From Bacteroidales bacterium (GTDB lineage Bacteria > Bacteroidota > Bacteroidia > Bacteroidales > UBA932): a stretch of 64,000 nt of DNA. Each line of letters begins with the position of its first letter. Position 1 is the stretch's first letter. A model generated the notes under the pieces. It worked only from the letters and a program-made list of their open reading frames with translations. It ran no database searches and had not been told where the DNA came from. The position numbers and the translations under genes are program-made. This document shows positions 6,693 through 15,052 of the stretch, piece after piece. Where the stretch lies: NCBI GenBank assembly GCA_012744435.1, contig JAAYCA010000009.1:1-64000 (forward strand), in the 5' to 3' direction.

Positions 6693-7990
6693 CGTATTGA
6701 GGTCCAAGGTAAACCCTTCGGGTCCTCCTTGAAAATCGTCTCGCCGTTGGGCGTGAGCGTCACCCAGCCCCGCGGGGAAAGCTTGTAGAGGGCGTCTCCC
6801 TCCACGGCGTTGATCACCGCCTGCGGATCCCACATCTTCTGGCCGGTGTCGCAGTTGAGGAACTGATAGGTCCATTTGATCGGGTGCAGGTCGGTCCAGT
6901 CCATGTCGGCGATGACCGTCTCGGGACGGTAGTCCAGCGGGTCGCCCACCTCGCCCGGGGAGAAGACGATGTCGATCTCCTTCGGCCAGAGTTCGAAGAA
7001 CTTCAGGGAGAAGTCGATGGCCGCCTTGAAGTTGTAGTCGGGCTCGACCGCGTCGCCGAACACGCCGCCCATGGCGTAGATTTCCTTGACCTTGCGGCGG
7101 ACCAGCTCCACGCCGCTGAGCGGCGAATACTCGTCCGGACCGGACTGCAGCAGGCGCGACAGGGAGGTGACGAAGCCGATGGAGGCGATGGTCACGGACT
7201 TGTCGGGCTGCTCTGCGAGGAGCTTCCGGTAGAGCTTGTAGCTCTCCATGTGGCTGCCGTTGTCGCCGACGCTGCGCTTGAATATGGGCTCACCGTCCGT
7301 CGAGCGCGCGTAAGGGAGATTGTGGTAGGTGATGAACACGTGCGGGTCCGGGATGCCCTGGGTCTCCAGGCCGATGGGGATGTCGGGATAGCCGTAGAAG
7401 TTGTTGAGCACGTCCACGATGTCGGCGTTGGCCTTGCCCATGCGGTCCACGATCACGCCGAGCAGGTTGCAGCGCTTCATGTCCATGTAGCGGTAGAGCA
7501 TCATCAGGGCGAAGAGGTCGTCCGTGGAGGAGCCCATGTCGCAGTCGAGGATCACGCGGAGGTCCTTCTGCTCGTAGTTCGTCCAGATGTTGATGTCCTT
7601 GGAGGCGACATACACGGTATGCTGTTCGTTTTCGCGGGCGAAAGCCACGGCGGCGGCGAGGCTGTCTTCCGGGAAGGCACGGGTGCTGTCGAAGTAATAC
7701 TTGTCCTCTTCCGCATCATACCAGCCGCCCACGAGGTTCTCGTGGGCACGGGCGTGCTTGATCACGGCCGGCAGGCTCTTGCGGTCGAAGCTGTTTTGCG
7801 TCTCTTTGTAGGAAACCATCAGGCCTTCGGCAGGCTGGCGCATGGTGTTCAGGTCGAGGGTGAAGCCGTCGGGATACATCTGCCCCATGGCGTAGATGAC
7901 GTTGACGAGCTCTTTGTCCGTAAGCCGCTCCTGGGCCTGGAGGGCGGAAAAGGCTGTGCAAAGCACGAGCGCGAGGAGAATTTTTTTCAT
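6689..7990 (-). CDS. Secreted nucleoside hydrolase with extra N-terminal domain, copy 1, altered C-terminus
   Basis: A 433-residue protein. A signal peptide covers residues 1-20 (ending LQAQ). An N-terminal domain of about 100 residues (FTLDLNTM, GLMVSYKETQNSFDRKSL, VGGWYDAEEDKYYFDS, FAREN.QHTVYVAS) precedes the nucleoside hydrolase domain, which shows DCDMGSSTDDLFAL, TIASIGFVTSLSRLLQ and AMGGVFGD. The hydrolase part should bind Ca2+ and ribose; the N-terminal domain is unknown to me. The C-terminus ends EDPKG then LPWTSIR, whereas copy 2 continues about 22 residues after the same EDPKG. So this copy has lost its natural end (see findings). Preceded by a TATCTTCG promoter box. Confidence 0.8.
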   Translation of the reverse strand: MKKILLALVLCTAFSALQAQERLTDKELVNVIYAMGQMYPDGFTLDLNTMRQPAEGLMVSYKETQNSFDRKSLPAVIKHARAHENLVGGWYDAEEDKYYFDSTRAFPEDSLAAAVAFARENEQHTVYVASKDINIWTNYEQKDLRVILDCDMGSSTDDLFALMMLYRYMDMKRCNLLGVIVDRMGKANADIVDVLNNFYGYPDIPIGLETQGIPDPHVFITYHNLPYARSTDGEPIFKRSVGDNGSHMESYKLYRKLLAEQPDKSVTIASIGFVTSLSRLLQSGPDEYSPLSGVELVRRKVKEIYAMGGVFGDAVEPDYNFKAAIDFSLKFFELWPKEIDIVFSPGEVGDPLDYRPETVIADMDWTDLHPIKWTYQFLNCDTGQKMWDPQAVINAVEGDALYKLSPRGWVTLTPNGETIFKEDPKGLPWTSIR

Positions 7991-8029
7991 AAATAAGGAT
8001 TTCGGTTTGAATTAGCGCTTCTGTAAATG

Positions 8030-8037
8030 CGAAGATA
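8030..8037 (-). promoter_or_regulatory. Promoter -7 box for the nucleoside hydrolases
   Basis: Minus strand TATCTTCG, one base from the TAnnTTTG consensus, 39 bases before the start codon. Confidence 0.45.
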
Positions 8038-8077
8038 CGCGTTTTAAGGGAGAATGCAAAGTGTGCCCCTTTTTTCT

Positions 8078-8085
8078 TATATTTG
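8078..8085 (+). promoter_or_regulatory. Promoter -7 box for the esterase operon
   Basis: TATATTTG is an exact match to TAnnTTTG, 19 bases before the start codon and divergent to the hydrolase promoter. Confidence 0.65.
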
Positions 8086-8104
8086 CGAAAACACACACAG
8101 ACCC

Positions 8105-9805
8105 ATGAAGCCCTTTGTATCGTTTGCATTGGCGGCGGCGCTGTCCCTGACTCCCGCCGCCGCCCAGCCGGGCGCCCCGCAGAATCCGGCCAACGTGGTC
8201 CTGACGCGCCGCGCGGCGACAGCCCAGACCTATGGCGGCCCCACGCGTGCCGAAGGCCGTTCCTACAATTTCACGCCCCTGTTCCTGGTCTATCCGGACG
8301 CCCGGGTCGATGAGGCGGGGGCCGGGGCATTGCTGGAAGAACTCGGGATCCAGTCCACGCTGGACGACAACTACGGCGTCGCCATGGTGGTGAACCCGGT
8401 CGGGGCGAAATATGATGCGCAGGCGGATTTCGACGCGTTCGTCGCCCTGTACGACCGTTCCCGGAGCGGCAACCTGAAGGTGATCGGCATCGGCGCCGGC
8501 GCGACATTCGTCAACCAGGTTCTCGCCCCGAAGGCCGCCTCGCACATCGCGGGCATCCTGACGGTGGGCGGCAATCCCGCCAGGCTCGCCAAAGGGTTCG
8601 CTTCCTACGGCGTTCCGGCTTATGTAGCCGGCAAGACGGCGAAGAAGGTGGCGGCGGAATACATCGCCCTGAACGGGGCGCTTGCGAAGGAAGACCACTA
8701 CGTGAATCCGGACGAAGAGCTGCTGACGGTCTGGTCCGATCCGTCCGTCCGCGCGCTCCGCGAGGTGTTCGCGGACGCCTGGAAGAAGGTCCTGGGCCGG
8801 AATTACCGTTTCAATAATTACAAGCATACCCAGTACGAAGGACAGCGTTTCGACCAATATGGTCCGGACGAACTGGAGCCGTATCTGGACTGGGAGTCGC
8901 TGGACATGAAGCGCATCATCGTGGAGCAGCCCCAGGGAGGCGGCCGCGGCCAGGAGGCGCCCAAATGGCTGTGGTATGAATACTGGCCGGAAGAGCTCCT
9001 CGAGGGCGCCGCGCCGCAGAGCGTCCCCATCATGGTCCTGCTGCACGGCAACACCAACGACCCCCGTACCCAGGCGGAGACCTCCGGTTTCATCCAGGTG
9101 GCCGGCGAGGAGCGTTTCCTGGTGGTCGAGATGGAGTGGCAGGGGAGCGTCAGCTACCAGGCCATGGGGCATGACGGGATTGAAAACGTCCTGCTGCAGT
9201 TGCTCGCGAAGTATCCGCAGCTCGACCCGTCCCGCATCTATGCGGAGGGGCTGTCCGCCGGCTCGATGACGGCATCGGCCCTGGGTATCAAGAAATCGCA
9301 TGTCTTTGCCGCCGTGGGCGGCCATTCCGGCGGCATCATGGGCGGCCGGGGAGGCGCTTTCCCGGGGATGGATCCCATCTGGAACGAAGCCACCCAGAAA
9401 CGGGGGGCCGTTGAAATGCCGTACTGCTCGGTACTGGGCACGGCCGACAATGTCGTCCCTTTCGTCCGGCCCGACAACTGGGAAAGGAACGGCTACTTCA
9501 ATGCGTGGAAGATCTACGAACAGATGAACGGCATGCCCGTCGTCGACCGGCTGGATTTCAGCGTCGATCCGCTCTTCGGTCAGCGCCTGCGCGACCGGGA
9601 GACCATCCGGACCAACAAGGGTGCGGGCATCGTGATCGAGACGGGGCAGCTTTACAAGGGCGACATCCCCCTGATCAAGATCGTCGCCGTCGTGGATTAC
9701 GGCCATTGGAACTTCCAGCCTACGGCCCAGATCATGTGGGATTTCTTCAAACAGTACCGCAGGGATCCCGAGACCCGCAAACTGATCTATCTGGGAGATA
9801 AATAA
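8105..9805 (+). CDS. Secreted alpha/beta-hydrolase esterase (PHB-depolymerase/LpqC-like)
   Basis: A 566-residue protein with a signal peptide (residues 1-20, ending AAAQ). The C-terminal half is an alpha/beta hydrolase: the oxyanion stretch IMVLLHGNTND near 310, the nucleophile elbow GLSAGSM (S384), and a catalytic-histidine candidate in VVDYGHWNF near the end. This arrangement resembles secreted feruloyl/acetyl esterases and poly-hydroxybutyrate depolymerases. The N-terminal half (residues 40-260) has its own Rossmann-like features (KVIGIGAGATFVNQV) and may be a second, degenerate hydrolase domain. It is followed after three bases by lipoamide dehydrogenase. Substrate is inferred only as an ester, perhaps on plant polysaccharide. 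Confidence 0.75.
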   Translation: MKPFVSFALAAALSLTPAAAQPGAPQNPANVVLTRRAATAQTYGGPTRAEGRSYNFTPLFLVYPDARVDEAGAGALLEELGIQSTLDDNYGVAMVVNPVGAKYDAQADFDAFVALYDRSRSGNLKVIGIGAGATFVNQVLAPKAASHIAGILTVGGNPARLAKGFASYGVPAYVAGKTAKKVAAEYIALNGALAKEDHYVNPDEELLTVWSDPSVRALREVFADAWKKVLGRNYRFNNYKHTQYEGQRFDQYGPDELEPYLDWESLDMKRIIVEQPQGGGRGQEAPKWLWYEYWPEELLEGAAPQSVPIMVLLHGNTNDPRTQAETSGFIQVAGEERFLVVEMEWQGSVSYQAMGHDGIENVLLQLLAKYPQLDPSRIYAEGLSAGSMTASALGIKKSHVFAAVGGHSGGIMGGRGGAFPGMDPIWNEATQKRGAVEMPYCSVLGTADNVVPFVRPDNWERNGYFNAWKIYEQMNGMPVVDRLDFSVDPLFGQRLRDRETIRTNKGAGIVIETGQLYKGDIPLIKIVAVVDYGHWNFQPTAQIMWDFFKQYRRDPETRKLIYLGDK

Positions 9806-9808
9806 GAT

Positions 9809-11197
9809 ATGTACGATTTAGCGATTATCGGAGGAGGCCCCGGCGGCTATGTGGCCGCGGGTCGCGCCGGTGCGGCCGGACTCTCCGTCGTGCTTTTTGA
9901 AAAGGACAGCCTGGGCGGCGTGTGTCTCAACGAAGGCTGCATTCCCACAAAGACGCTTCTGTACAGCGCCAAAGTCTATGATTACACGCGTCACGCGGAC
10001 CGCTATGGCGTGGCCGTCGAAGCCTCTGCGATTGATTTCGGGGCCGTCTTCAAACGCAAGGAGAAAGTGGTCCGCAAGCTCGTTGGCGGGGTAAAGGCAC
10101 AAATGAGAGGGGCCGGCGTGGAGGTGGTTGCCGCCGAAGCGGAAATCCGCGGCCGGGGTGCCGGCGACAGCTTTGAAATCGTTGCCGGCGAGACCGGATA
10201 CGAAGCACGCAAGCTGCTGATTTGCAGCGGATCGGAAGCCGTTGTGCCGCCGATTCCCGGTCTGCGTGAGGGACTCGGTTCCACGGTGGTCACCAACCGC
10301 GGGATCCTAACGCTGACGGAGCAGCCCGCGGAGCTGGTGGTCATCGGCGGCGGGGTCATCGGCATGGAGTTCGCCAGTTTTTTCAACTCGATCGGCACGA
10401 AGGTGACGGTCGTGGAGATGCTGCCCAAGATCCTGGGGCCGATGGACGCCGAGATCAGCGCCATGCTCCAGGCGCAGTATGAAAAGAAGGGCGTGACGTT
10501 CCATCTCAGCTGCAAGGTCGTTGCCGTCGAAGGCGACACCGTCGTGTATGAGACCCCGGAAGGGGAGACCTGCCGCGTCCGCGGAGACAGGATCCTGGTT
10601 TCCGTCGGACGCCGCGCCAATCTCCAGGGCATCGGCCTGGAGAATATCGGGGTGGAACCGGCGCTCAGCCCTGCCGGCCGTCCCTGTGGCATCAAGGTGG
10701 ATGAACACATGCGCACCAATGTGCCGGGCGTGTACGCCGCGGGCGACGTGACGGGCTTCTCGATGCTGGCCCATACGGCTTCCCGTGAAGGCGAGGTGGC
10801 GGTGAACGATATCCTCGGCAAGTCCGACCGGATGCGCTACGACGCCATCCCCGGCGTGGTCTATACCAATCCGGAGGTGGCCGGGACGGGGCTGACCGAG
10901 GCGGAGGCCGCCGCAAAGGGCCTGGAAATAACGGTACTCAAGCTTCCGATGGCCTTCTCGGGCCGCTTCGTCGCCGAAAACGAACGGGGAGAGGGCCTGT
11001 GCAAGGTCATCGCGGACAGGGCGAGCCATGCCGTGCTGGGTGTCCATATGCTGGGTAACCCCTGCTCCGAGATCATCCAGGGCGCCTGCATCGCCATCGA
11101 GCAGGGCATGACCGTGGAGCAGCTCAGGGAAGTCGTCTTCCCGCACCCGACCGTCTCCGAGATTTTGAAAGAAACAGTATTCCAACCAGTCAATTAA
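9809..11197 (+). CDS. lpdA: Dihydrolipoyl dehydrogenase (E3)
   Basis: A 462-residue flavoprotein that re-oxidises dihydrolipoamide using NAD+. Visible: the FAD Rossmann motif IIGGGPGGYVAA at residue 6, the redox-active disulfide CLNEGC with following IPTK, the NAD-binding VVIGGGVIGMEFASFF, the second FAD motif VYAAGDVTG, and the active-site HPTVSEILKE at the C-terminus. All key residues are present. It is not next to E1/E2 genes, so it probably serves complexes encoded elsewhere. It lies three bases after the esterase and 13 bases before an aldo/keto reductase, so it is transcribed with them, an odd mix. Confidence 0.95.
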   Translation: MYDLAIIGGGPGGYVAAGRAGAAGLSVVLFEKDSLGGVCLNEGCIPTKTLLYSAKVYDYTRHADRYGVAVEASAIDFGAVFKRKEKVVRKLVGGVKAQMRGAGVEVVAAEAEIRGRGAGDSFEIVAGETGYEARKLLICSGSEAVVPPIPGLREGLGSTVVTNRGILTLTEQPAELVVIGGGVIGMEFASFFNSIGTKVTVVEMLPKILGPMDAEISAMLQAQYEKKGVTFHLSCKVVAVEGDTVVYETPEGETCRVRGDRILVSVGRRANLQGIGLENIGVEPALSPAGRPCGIKVDEHMRTNVPGVYAAGDVTGFSMLAHTASREGEVAVNDILGKSDRMRYDAIPGVVYTNPEVAGTGLTEAEAAAKGLEITVLKLPMAFSGRFVAENERGEGLCKVIADRASHAVLGVHMLGNPCSEIIQGACIAIEQGMTVEQLREVVFPHPTVSEILKETVFQPVN

Positions 11198-11210
11198 ATC
11201 AACACCGACC

Positions 11211-12590
11211 ATGGATCAGAAAATTTCCCGACGCGAAGCCCTGAAAGGGCTGTTCTACTCTGGCATAGGACTCGCCGCGAGCGGACCGCTCCTGCAGGCG
11301 CTCGGCTCGAATGCATATGCCGCCGGCGTCCCTGCTGAAAACCCCTGGAAGGAGGCCCCGGAGGGGTCCCGTATCGATGCCCGCAGCTGGAGCAAGCTGG
11401 GAGAGACCCTGGGCATGCTCGGCCTGGGCTGCATGCGCCTGCCGACAAAAGGCGGCGGAGGCGGCGGTTTCGGCCGCAGCCAGTCCCTGGACCAGGAAGC
11501 CGTCAATGCGATGGTCGACTATGCCATCGCCCACGGCGTGAACTATTTCGACACCGCTCCGGCCTACGGTGAGTCGGAGGTGGTGGTGGGCAAGGCGCTG
11601 AGCCGCCATCCCCGCGAGTCCTACAGGATCGCGACCAAGATGTCCAACATGAGCGGCCGCGCCACGCTGGAAGCCGGCAAGCAGATGTTCGAAACTTCCC
11701 TGAAGAACCTCCAGGTGGACTATGTGGACTTCCTGCTGCTGCACAACATCCAGAACATGTCCGGCTACAACGCCCGTTTTCGGGACAACGGCCTGTTTGA
11801 CTGGCTCCTGGAACAGAAGGCCAAAGGACGGATCCGGCACCTGGGCTTCTCTTTCCACGGCAGCAATGCCGACTTCCCCGGTCTGGTGGACCTGTATGAC
11901 TGGGATTTCGTGCAGATCCAGCTCAACTACGCCGATTGGAAGGACATGCCCGCCAACTGGGGCCCCTCGGTCGGCACGACCAGCTCGGAATACCTCTATA
12001 ACTATCTGGTGGACAAAGGCATTCCCGTGCTGGTGATGGAGCCGGTGAAGGGCGGGGCGCTCGCCAATGTCAGCGAAGGGATCGCCGCCGTGATGCGGGA
12101 GCGCCATCCCGACCTGACCCCGGCCGCCAACGCCCTGACTTTCGTGGGTTCGCTGCCGGGCGTGATGGTCACGCTCAGCGGCATGTCCAACATGGAGCAA
12201 CTCAAGGAGAACGTTTCCCTGTTCACGGGGTTCAAGCCGTTCGACCAGAAGGAGATGGACTTCATGCTGACCGTCGCGGATCTCTACAAGTCGAAGGGCC
12301 AGATCCCTTGCACGGCCTGCAGATACTGCATGCCATGCCCGCAGGGTGTCGACATCCCCGGCAATTTCCGGATATTCAATACGGCCAGCGACGTCCTTAC
12401 CATGCCGGATGCCGACAGGAAGAGCGTTTCCGCAAAACAGCGGGCCTTCTTGAAACTGTATCGGGAGCAGGACAAGGGAATCCGTGCCGACGCCTGCATC
12501 TCCTGCAACGCCTGCCTGCCGAAGTGCCCGCAGCACATCAGCATTCCTCAGCACCTGCACCGGATCAGCGAGATTGTCGCGAAACTATAA
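11211..12590 (+). CDS. Tat-exported aldo/keto reductase with C-terminal 4Fe-4S ferredoxin domain
   Basis: A 459-residue protein. It starts with a twin-arginine signal (SRREALKGLF, then a hydrophobic run to about residue 40), indicating folded export with its cofactors. The aldo/keto reductase barrel follows: LGLGCMRLP, HGVNYFDTAPAYGESE, the KGRIRHLGFSFHG block and SGMSNMEQLKEN. The last 100 residues carry two cysteine clusters, CTACRYCMPCPQGVDIP and CISCNACLPKCPQHISIP, typical of two [4Fe-4S] centres. Such fusions are common in anaerobes and probably couple carbonyl reduction to ferredoxin-like electron transfer; the substrate is unknown. It is the last gene of the esterase-lpdA operon. Confidence 0.85.
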   Translation: MDQKISRREALKGLFYSGIGLAASGPLLQALGSNAYAAGVPAENPWKEAPEGSRIDARSWSKLGETLGMLGLGCMRLPTKGGGGGGFGRSQSLDQEAVNAMVDYAIAHGVNYFDTAPAYGESEVVVGKALSRHPRESYRIATKMSNMSGRATLEAGKQMFETSLKNLQVDYVDFLLLHNIQNMSGYNARFRDNGLFDWLLEQKAKGRIRHLGFSFHGSNADFPGLVDLYDWDFVQIQLNYADWKDMPANWGPSVGTTSSEYLYNYLVDKGIPVLVMEPVKGGALANVSEGIAAVMRERHPDLTPAANALTFVGSLPGVMVTLSGMSNMEQLKENVSLFTGFKPFDQKEMDFMLTVADLYKSKGQIPCTACRYCMPCPQGVDIPGNFRIFNTASDVLTMPDADRKSVSAKQRAFLKLYREQDKGIRADACISCNACLPKCPQHISIPQHLHRISEIVAKL

Positions 12591-12655
12591 CGGCATTTTG
12601 AACATTCAGACTAATAATTAAACTCTTTTTACCCTTTTTATTTGTATAGTTTTCC

Positions 12656-12663
12656 TATTTTTG
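12656..12663 (+). promoter_or_regulatory. Promoter -7 box for the GH3 operon
   Basis: TATTTTTG is an exact TAnnTTTG match, with a TTTG at about the -33 position (12640), and 32 bases of leader before the start codon. Confidence 0.6.
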
Positions 12664-12695
12664 TAGGACACGAAACCAAACCATTTTTATCCGAT

Positions 12696-15041
12696 ATGAA
12701 GAAAATTCTCTTGATTGCTGCCACCGGGCTGATGACACTGTCCGCCCTGGCACAACCCCAGCTCCGCAAGGACAACATTGATGAGGTCTTGAAGGCCATG
12801 ACGCTCGAGGAGAAAGCCACCCTTCTGGTCGGCGGCGCCCGCGCCGCGATCGTGAACGGTGTCACCTCCGGTGTCGCCCACCAGGTGCCCGGCGCCGCCG
12901 GCAACACCCGGCCGATCGCGCGCCTCGGCATCCCGGGGACCGTCCTCGCCGACGGCCCTGCCGGCCTGCGCATCAGCCCGACCCGCGAGGGCGCCAACCA
13001 GACCTTCTACTGCACCGGCTTCCCCGTGGGTACGCTCCTCGCGAGCTCCTGGGATGAGGCGCTCGTGGAGAAGGTGACGACCGCCATGGGCAACGAGGTC
13101 CATGAGTATGGCGTGGACGTGCTGCTCGCCCCGGGTATGAACATCCACCGCAACCCGCTGAACGGCCGCAACTTCGAGTACTTCTCCGAGGATCCGATCC
13201 TGTCCGGCAAGATGGCCGCCGCCTATGTCCGCGGCATCCAGAAGAACGACGTGGGCACCTCCATCAAGCACTACGCCGTCAACAACCAGGAGACCAACCG
13301 CAACGAGAACGACGCCCGCGTCAGCGAGCGCGCCCTCCGCGAGATCTACCTCAAGAACTTTGAGATCGCCGTCAAGGAGGCAGACCCCTGGACGGTGATG
13401 TCTTCCTACAACAAGCTCAACGGCGAATACACCCAGCAGAAGAAGGACCTGCTCACCACCATCCTGCGTGAAGAGTGGGGCTACAAGGGCATCGTGATGA
13501 CCGACTGGGGCAACAAGGCCGGTACCGTCAAGTCCGCCTGGTCCGGCAACGACCTCATGGAGCCGGGCAACCAGAACGAGATCGACCGCATCGTCGCGGG
13601 CGTAAAGGACGGCTCCCTCGCCATCGAGGACGTGGACCGCAATGTCCGCAACATGCTGAACTACATTGTCAAGACCCCTTCCTTCAAGAAGTATCAGTTC
13701 TCCAATAAGCCTGACCTGAAGGCCCACGCCCAGGTGGCACGCGAGGCCGCCGGCGAGTCCATCGTGCTCCTGCGCAACGAGAACGGCGCCCTGCCGATCG
13801 CGTCCGGCAAGAAGGTGGCCCTGTACGGTATCTCCGCCCTTGACTTCGTCGCCGGCGGCACCGGCTCCGGCAACGTCAACAAGGCCTATGTCGTCAACAT
13901 GAAGGAAGGCCTCGAGAACGCCGGCTTCACCGTGGACCAGGCCCTGATCAACTACTATCAGGCCCAGCTCGCCATGAATAGCGCCACGGCTGCCCTGAGT
14001 GGCGGTGGCGGACGCTATGTGCTTCTCGGAAGCGCCAAGGCCGCCGAGGTGGCCATTCCCGAGACGGCCATCACCAACGAGGCCCGCAACAATGACTTCG
14101 CCGTCGTGGTCATCGGCCGCAACGCCGGTGAGGGCGCCGACCGCAAGATGGTCGACGACTTCGACCTCACGAACATCGAGCGCGAGCTGCTCCGCAACGT
14201 CAGCACCGCCTTCCATGCCGAGGGCAAGAAGGTCGTCGTCGTGCTGAACGTCGGCGGCGTGATCGAAACGAACTCCTGGAAGAACAGCGTGGATGCGATC
14301 CTGCTGCCCTGGTCTCCGGGCCAGGAAGGCGCCAACGCCGTCGCTGACATCATGACCGGCAAGGTCAACCCGAGCGGCAAGCTCCCGATGACCTTCCCGA
14401 TCAACTTCATGGACCACCCGTCCTCCGCCAACTTCCCGTACAACTACACCCGCAACGCCCAGCCGCAGAACTTCGGCTTCGGCGGTCAGCAGCAGCGCCA
14501 GCTCCAGAAGGATGTGGACTACACCAACTACGAAGAGGGCATCTACGTGGGCTACCGCTACTTCACCACCGCCGGCAAGGAGATCTCCTATCCGTTCGGC
14601 TACGGCCTGAGCTATACCACCTTCGCATACGGCAAACCGGTCGTGAAGGCCACCGCCAACGGCTTCGAGGCCAGCGTGACCGTGACCAACACCGGCAAGG
14701 TGGCCGGCAAGGAGGTCGTCGAGCTCTACGTGAGCGCTCCTGCGGGCGGCCTGGACAAGCCGGCCTGCGAGCTGAAGGCCTTTGCCAAGACCCGTGAGCT
14801 GCGTCCGGGCGAAAGCCAGACGCTCACCATGAAGGTGGACAACTACGGCATCGCTTCCTTCAATGACGCCAATTCCGCCTGGGAGGCTCCCGCCGGAACG
14901 TACAAGGTCCACTTTGGCGCCAGCGTCGCCGACATCCGCGCCACGGCCGACTACAAGCTCAAGAAGGCTCAGAGCTGGAAGGTGAACGATCTGTTTGCCC
15001 TCGAGCAGCCGCTCAATGAGATTACCGTAACGCGCAAATAA
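12696..15041 (+). CDS. Glycoside hydrolase family 3 (beta-glucosidase-like), secreted
   Basis: A 781-residue enzyme, the usual length for three-domain GH3 beta-glucosidases/beta-xylosidases. A signal peptide covers residues 1-19 (ending ALAQ). The (alpha/beta)8 domain carries ADGPAGLR, the SIKHYAVNNQE(T)NR block and the nucleophile in IVMTDWGNK (D270). The second domain has GTGSGNVN and the IGRNAGEG segment. A C-terminal fibronectin-III-like domain follows (VTVTNTGKVAGKEVVELYVSAP). It would release terminal beta-glycosyl residues in the periplasm. It is followed by a paralogue; the two probably arose by duplication and may split substrate ranges. Confidence 0.92.
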   Translation: MKKILLIAATGLMTLSALAQPQLRKDNIDEVLKAMTLEEKATLLVGGARAAIVNGVTSGVAHQVPGAAGNTRPIARLGIPGTVLADGPAGLRISPTREGANQTFYCTGFPVGTLLASSWDEALVEKVTTAMGNEVHEYGVDVLLAPGMNIHRNPLNGRNFEYFSEDPILSGKMAAAYVRGIQKNDVGTSIKHYAVNNQETNRNENDARVSERALREIYLKNFEIAVKEADPWTVMSSYNKLNGEYTQQKKDLLTTILREEWGYKGIVMTDWGNKAGTVKSAWSGNDLMEPGNQNEIDRIVAGVKDGSLAIEDVDRNVRNMLNYIVKTPSFKKYQFSNKPDLKAHAQVAREAAGESIVLLRNENGALPIASGKKVALYGISALDFVAGGTGSGNVNKAYVVNMKEGLENAGFTVDQALINYYQAQLAMNSATAALSGGGGRYVLLGSAKAAEVAIPETAITNEARNNDFAVVVIGRNAGEGADRKMVDDFDLTNIERELLRNVSTAFHAEGKKVVVVLNVGGVIETNSWKNSVDAILLPWSPGQEGANAVADIMTGKVNPSGKLPMTFPINFMDHPSSANFPYNYTRNAQPQNFGFGGQQQRQLQKDVDYTNYEEGIYVGYRYFTTAGKEISYPFGYGLSYTTFAYGKPVVKATANGFEASVTVTNTGKVAGKEVVELYVSAPAGGLDKPACELKAFAKTRELRPGESQTLTMKVDNYGIASFNDANSAWEAPAGTYKVHFGASVADIRATADYKLKKAQSWKVNDLFALEQPLNEITVTRK

Positions 15042-15052
15042 TGGTTTTCCAT

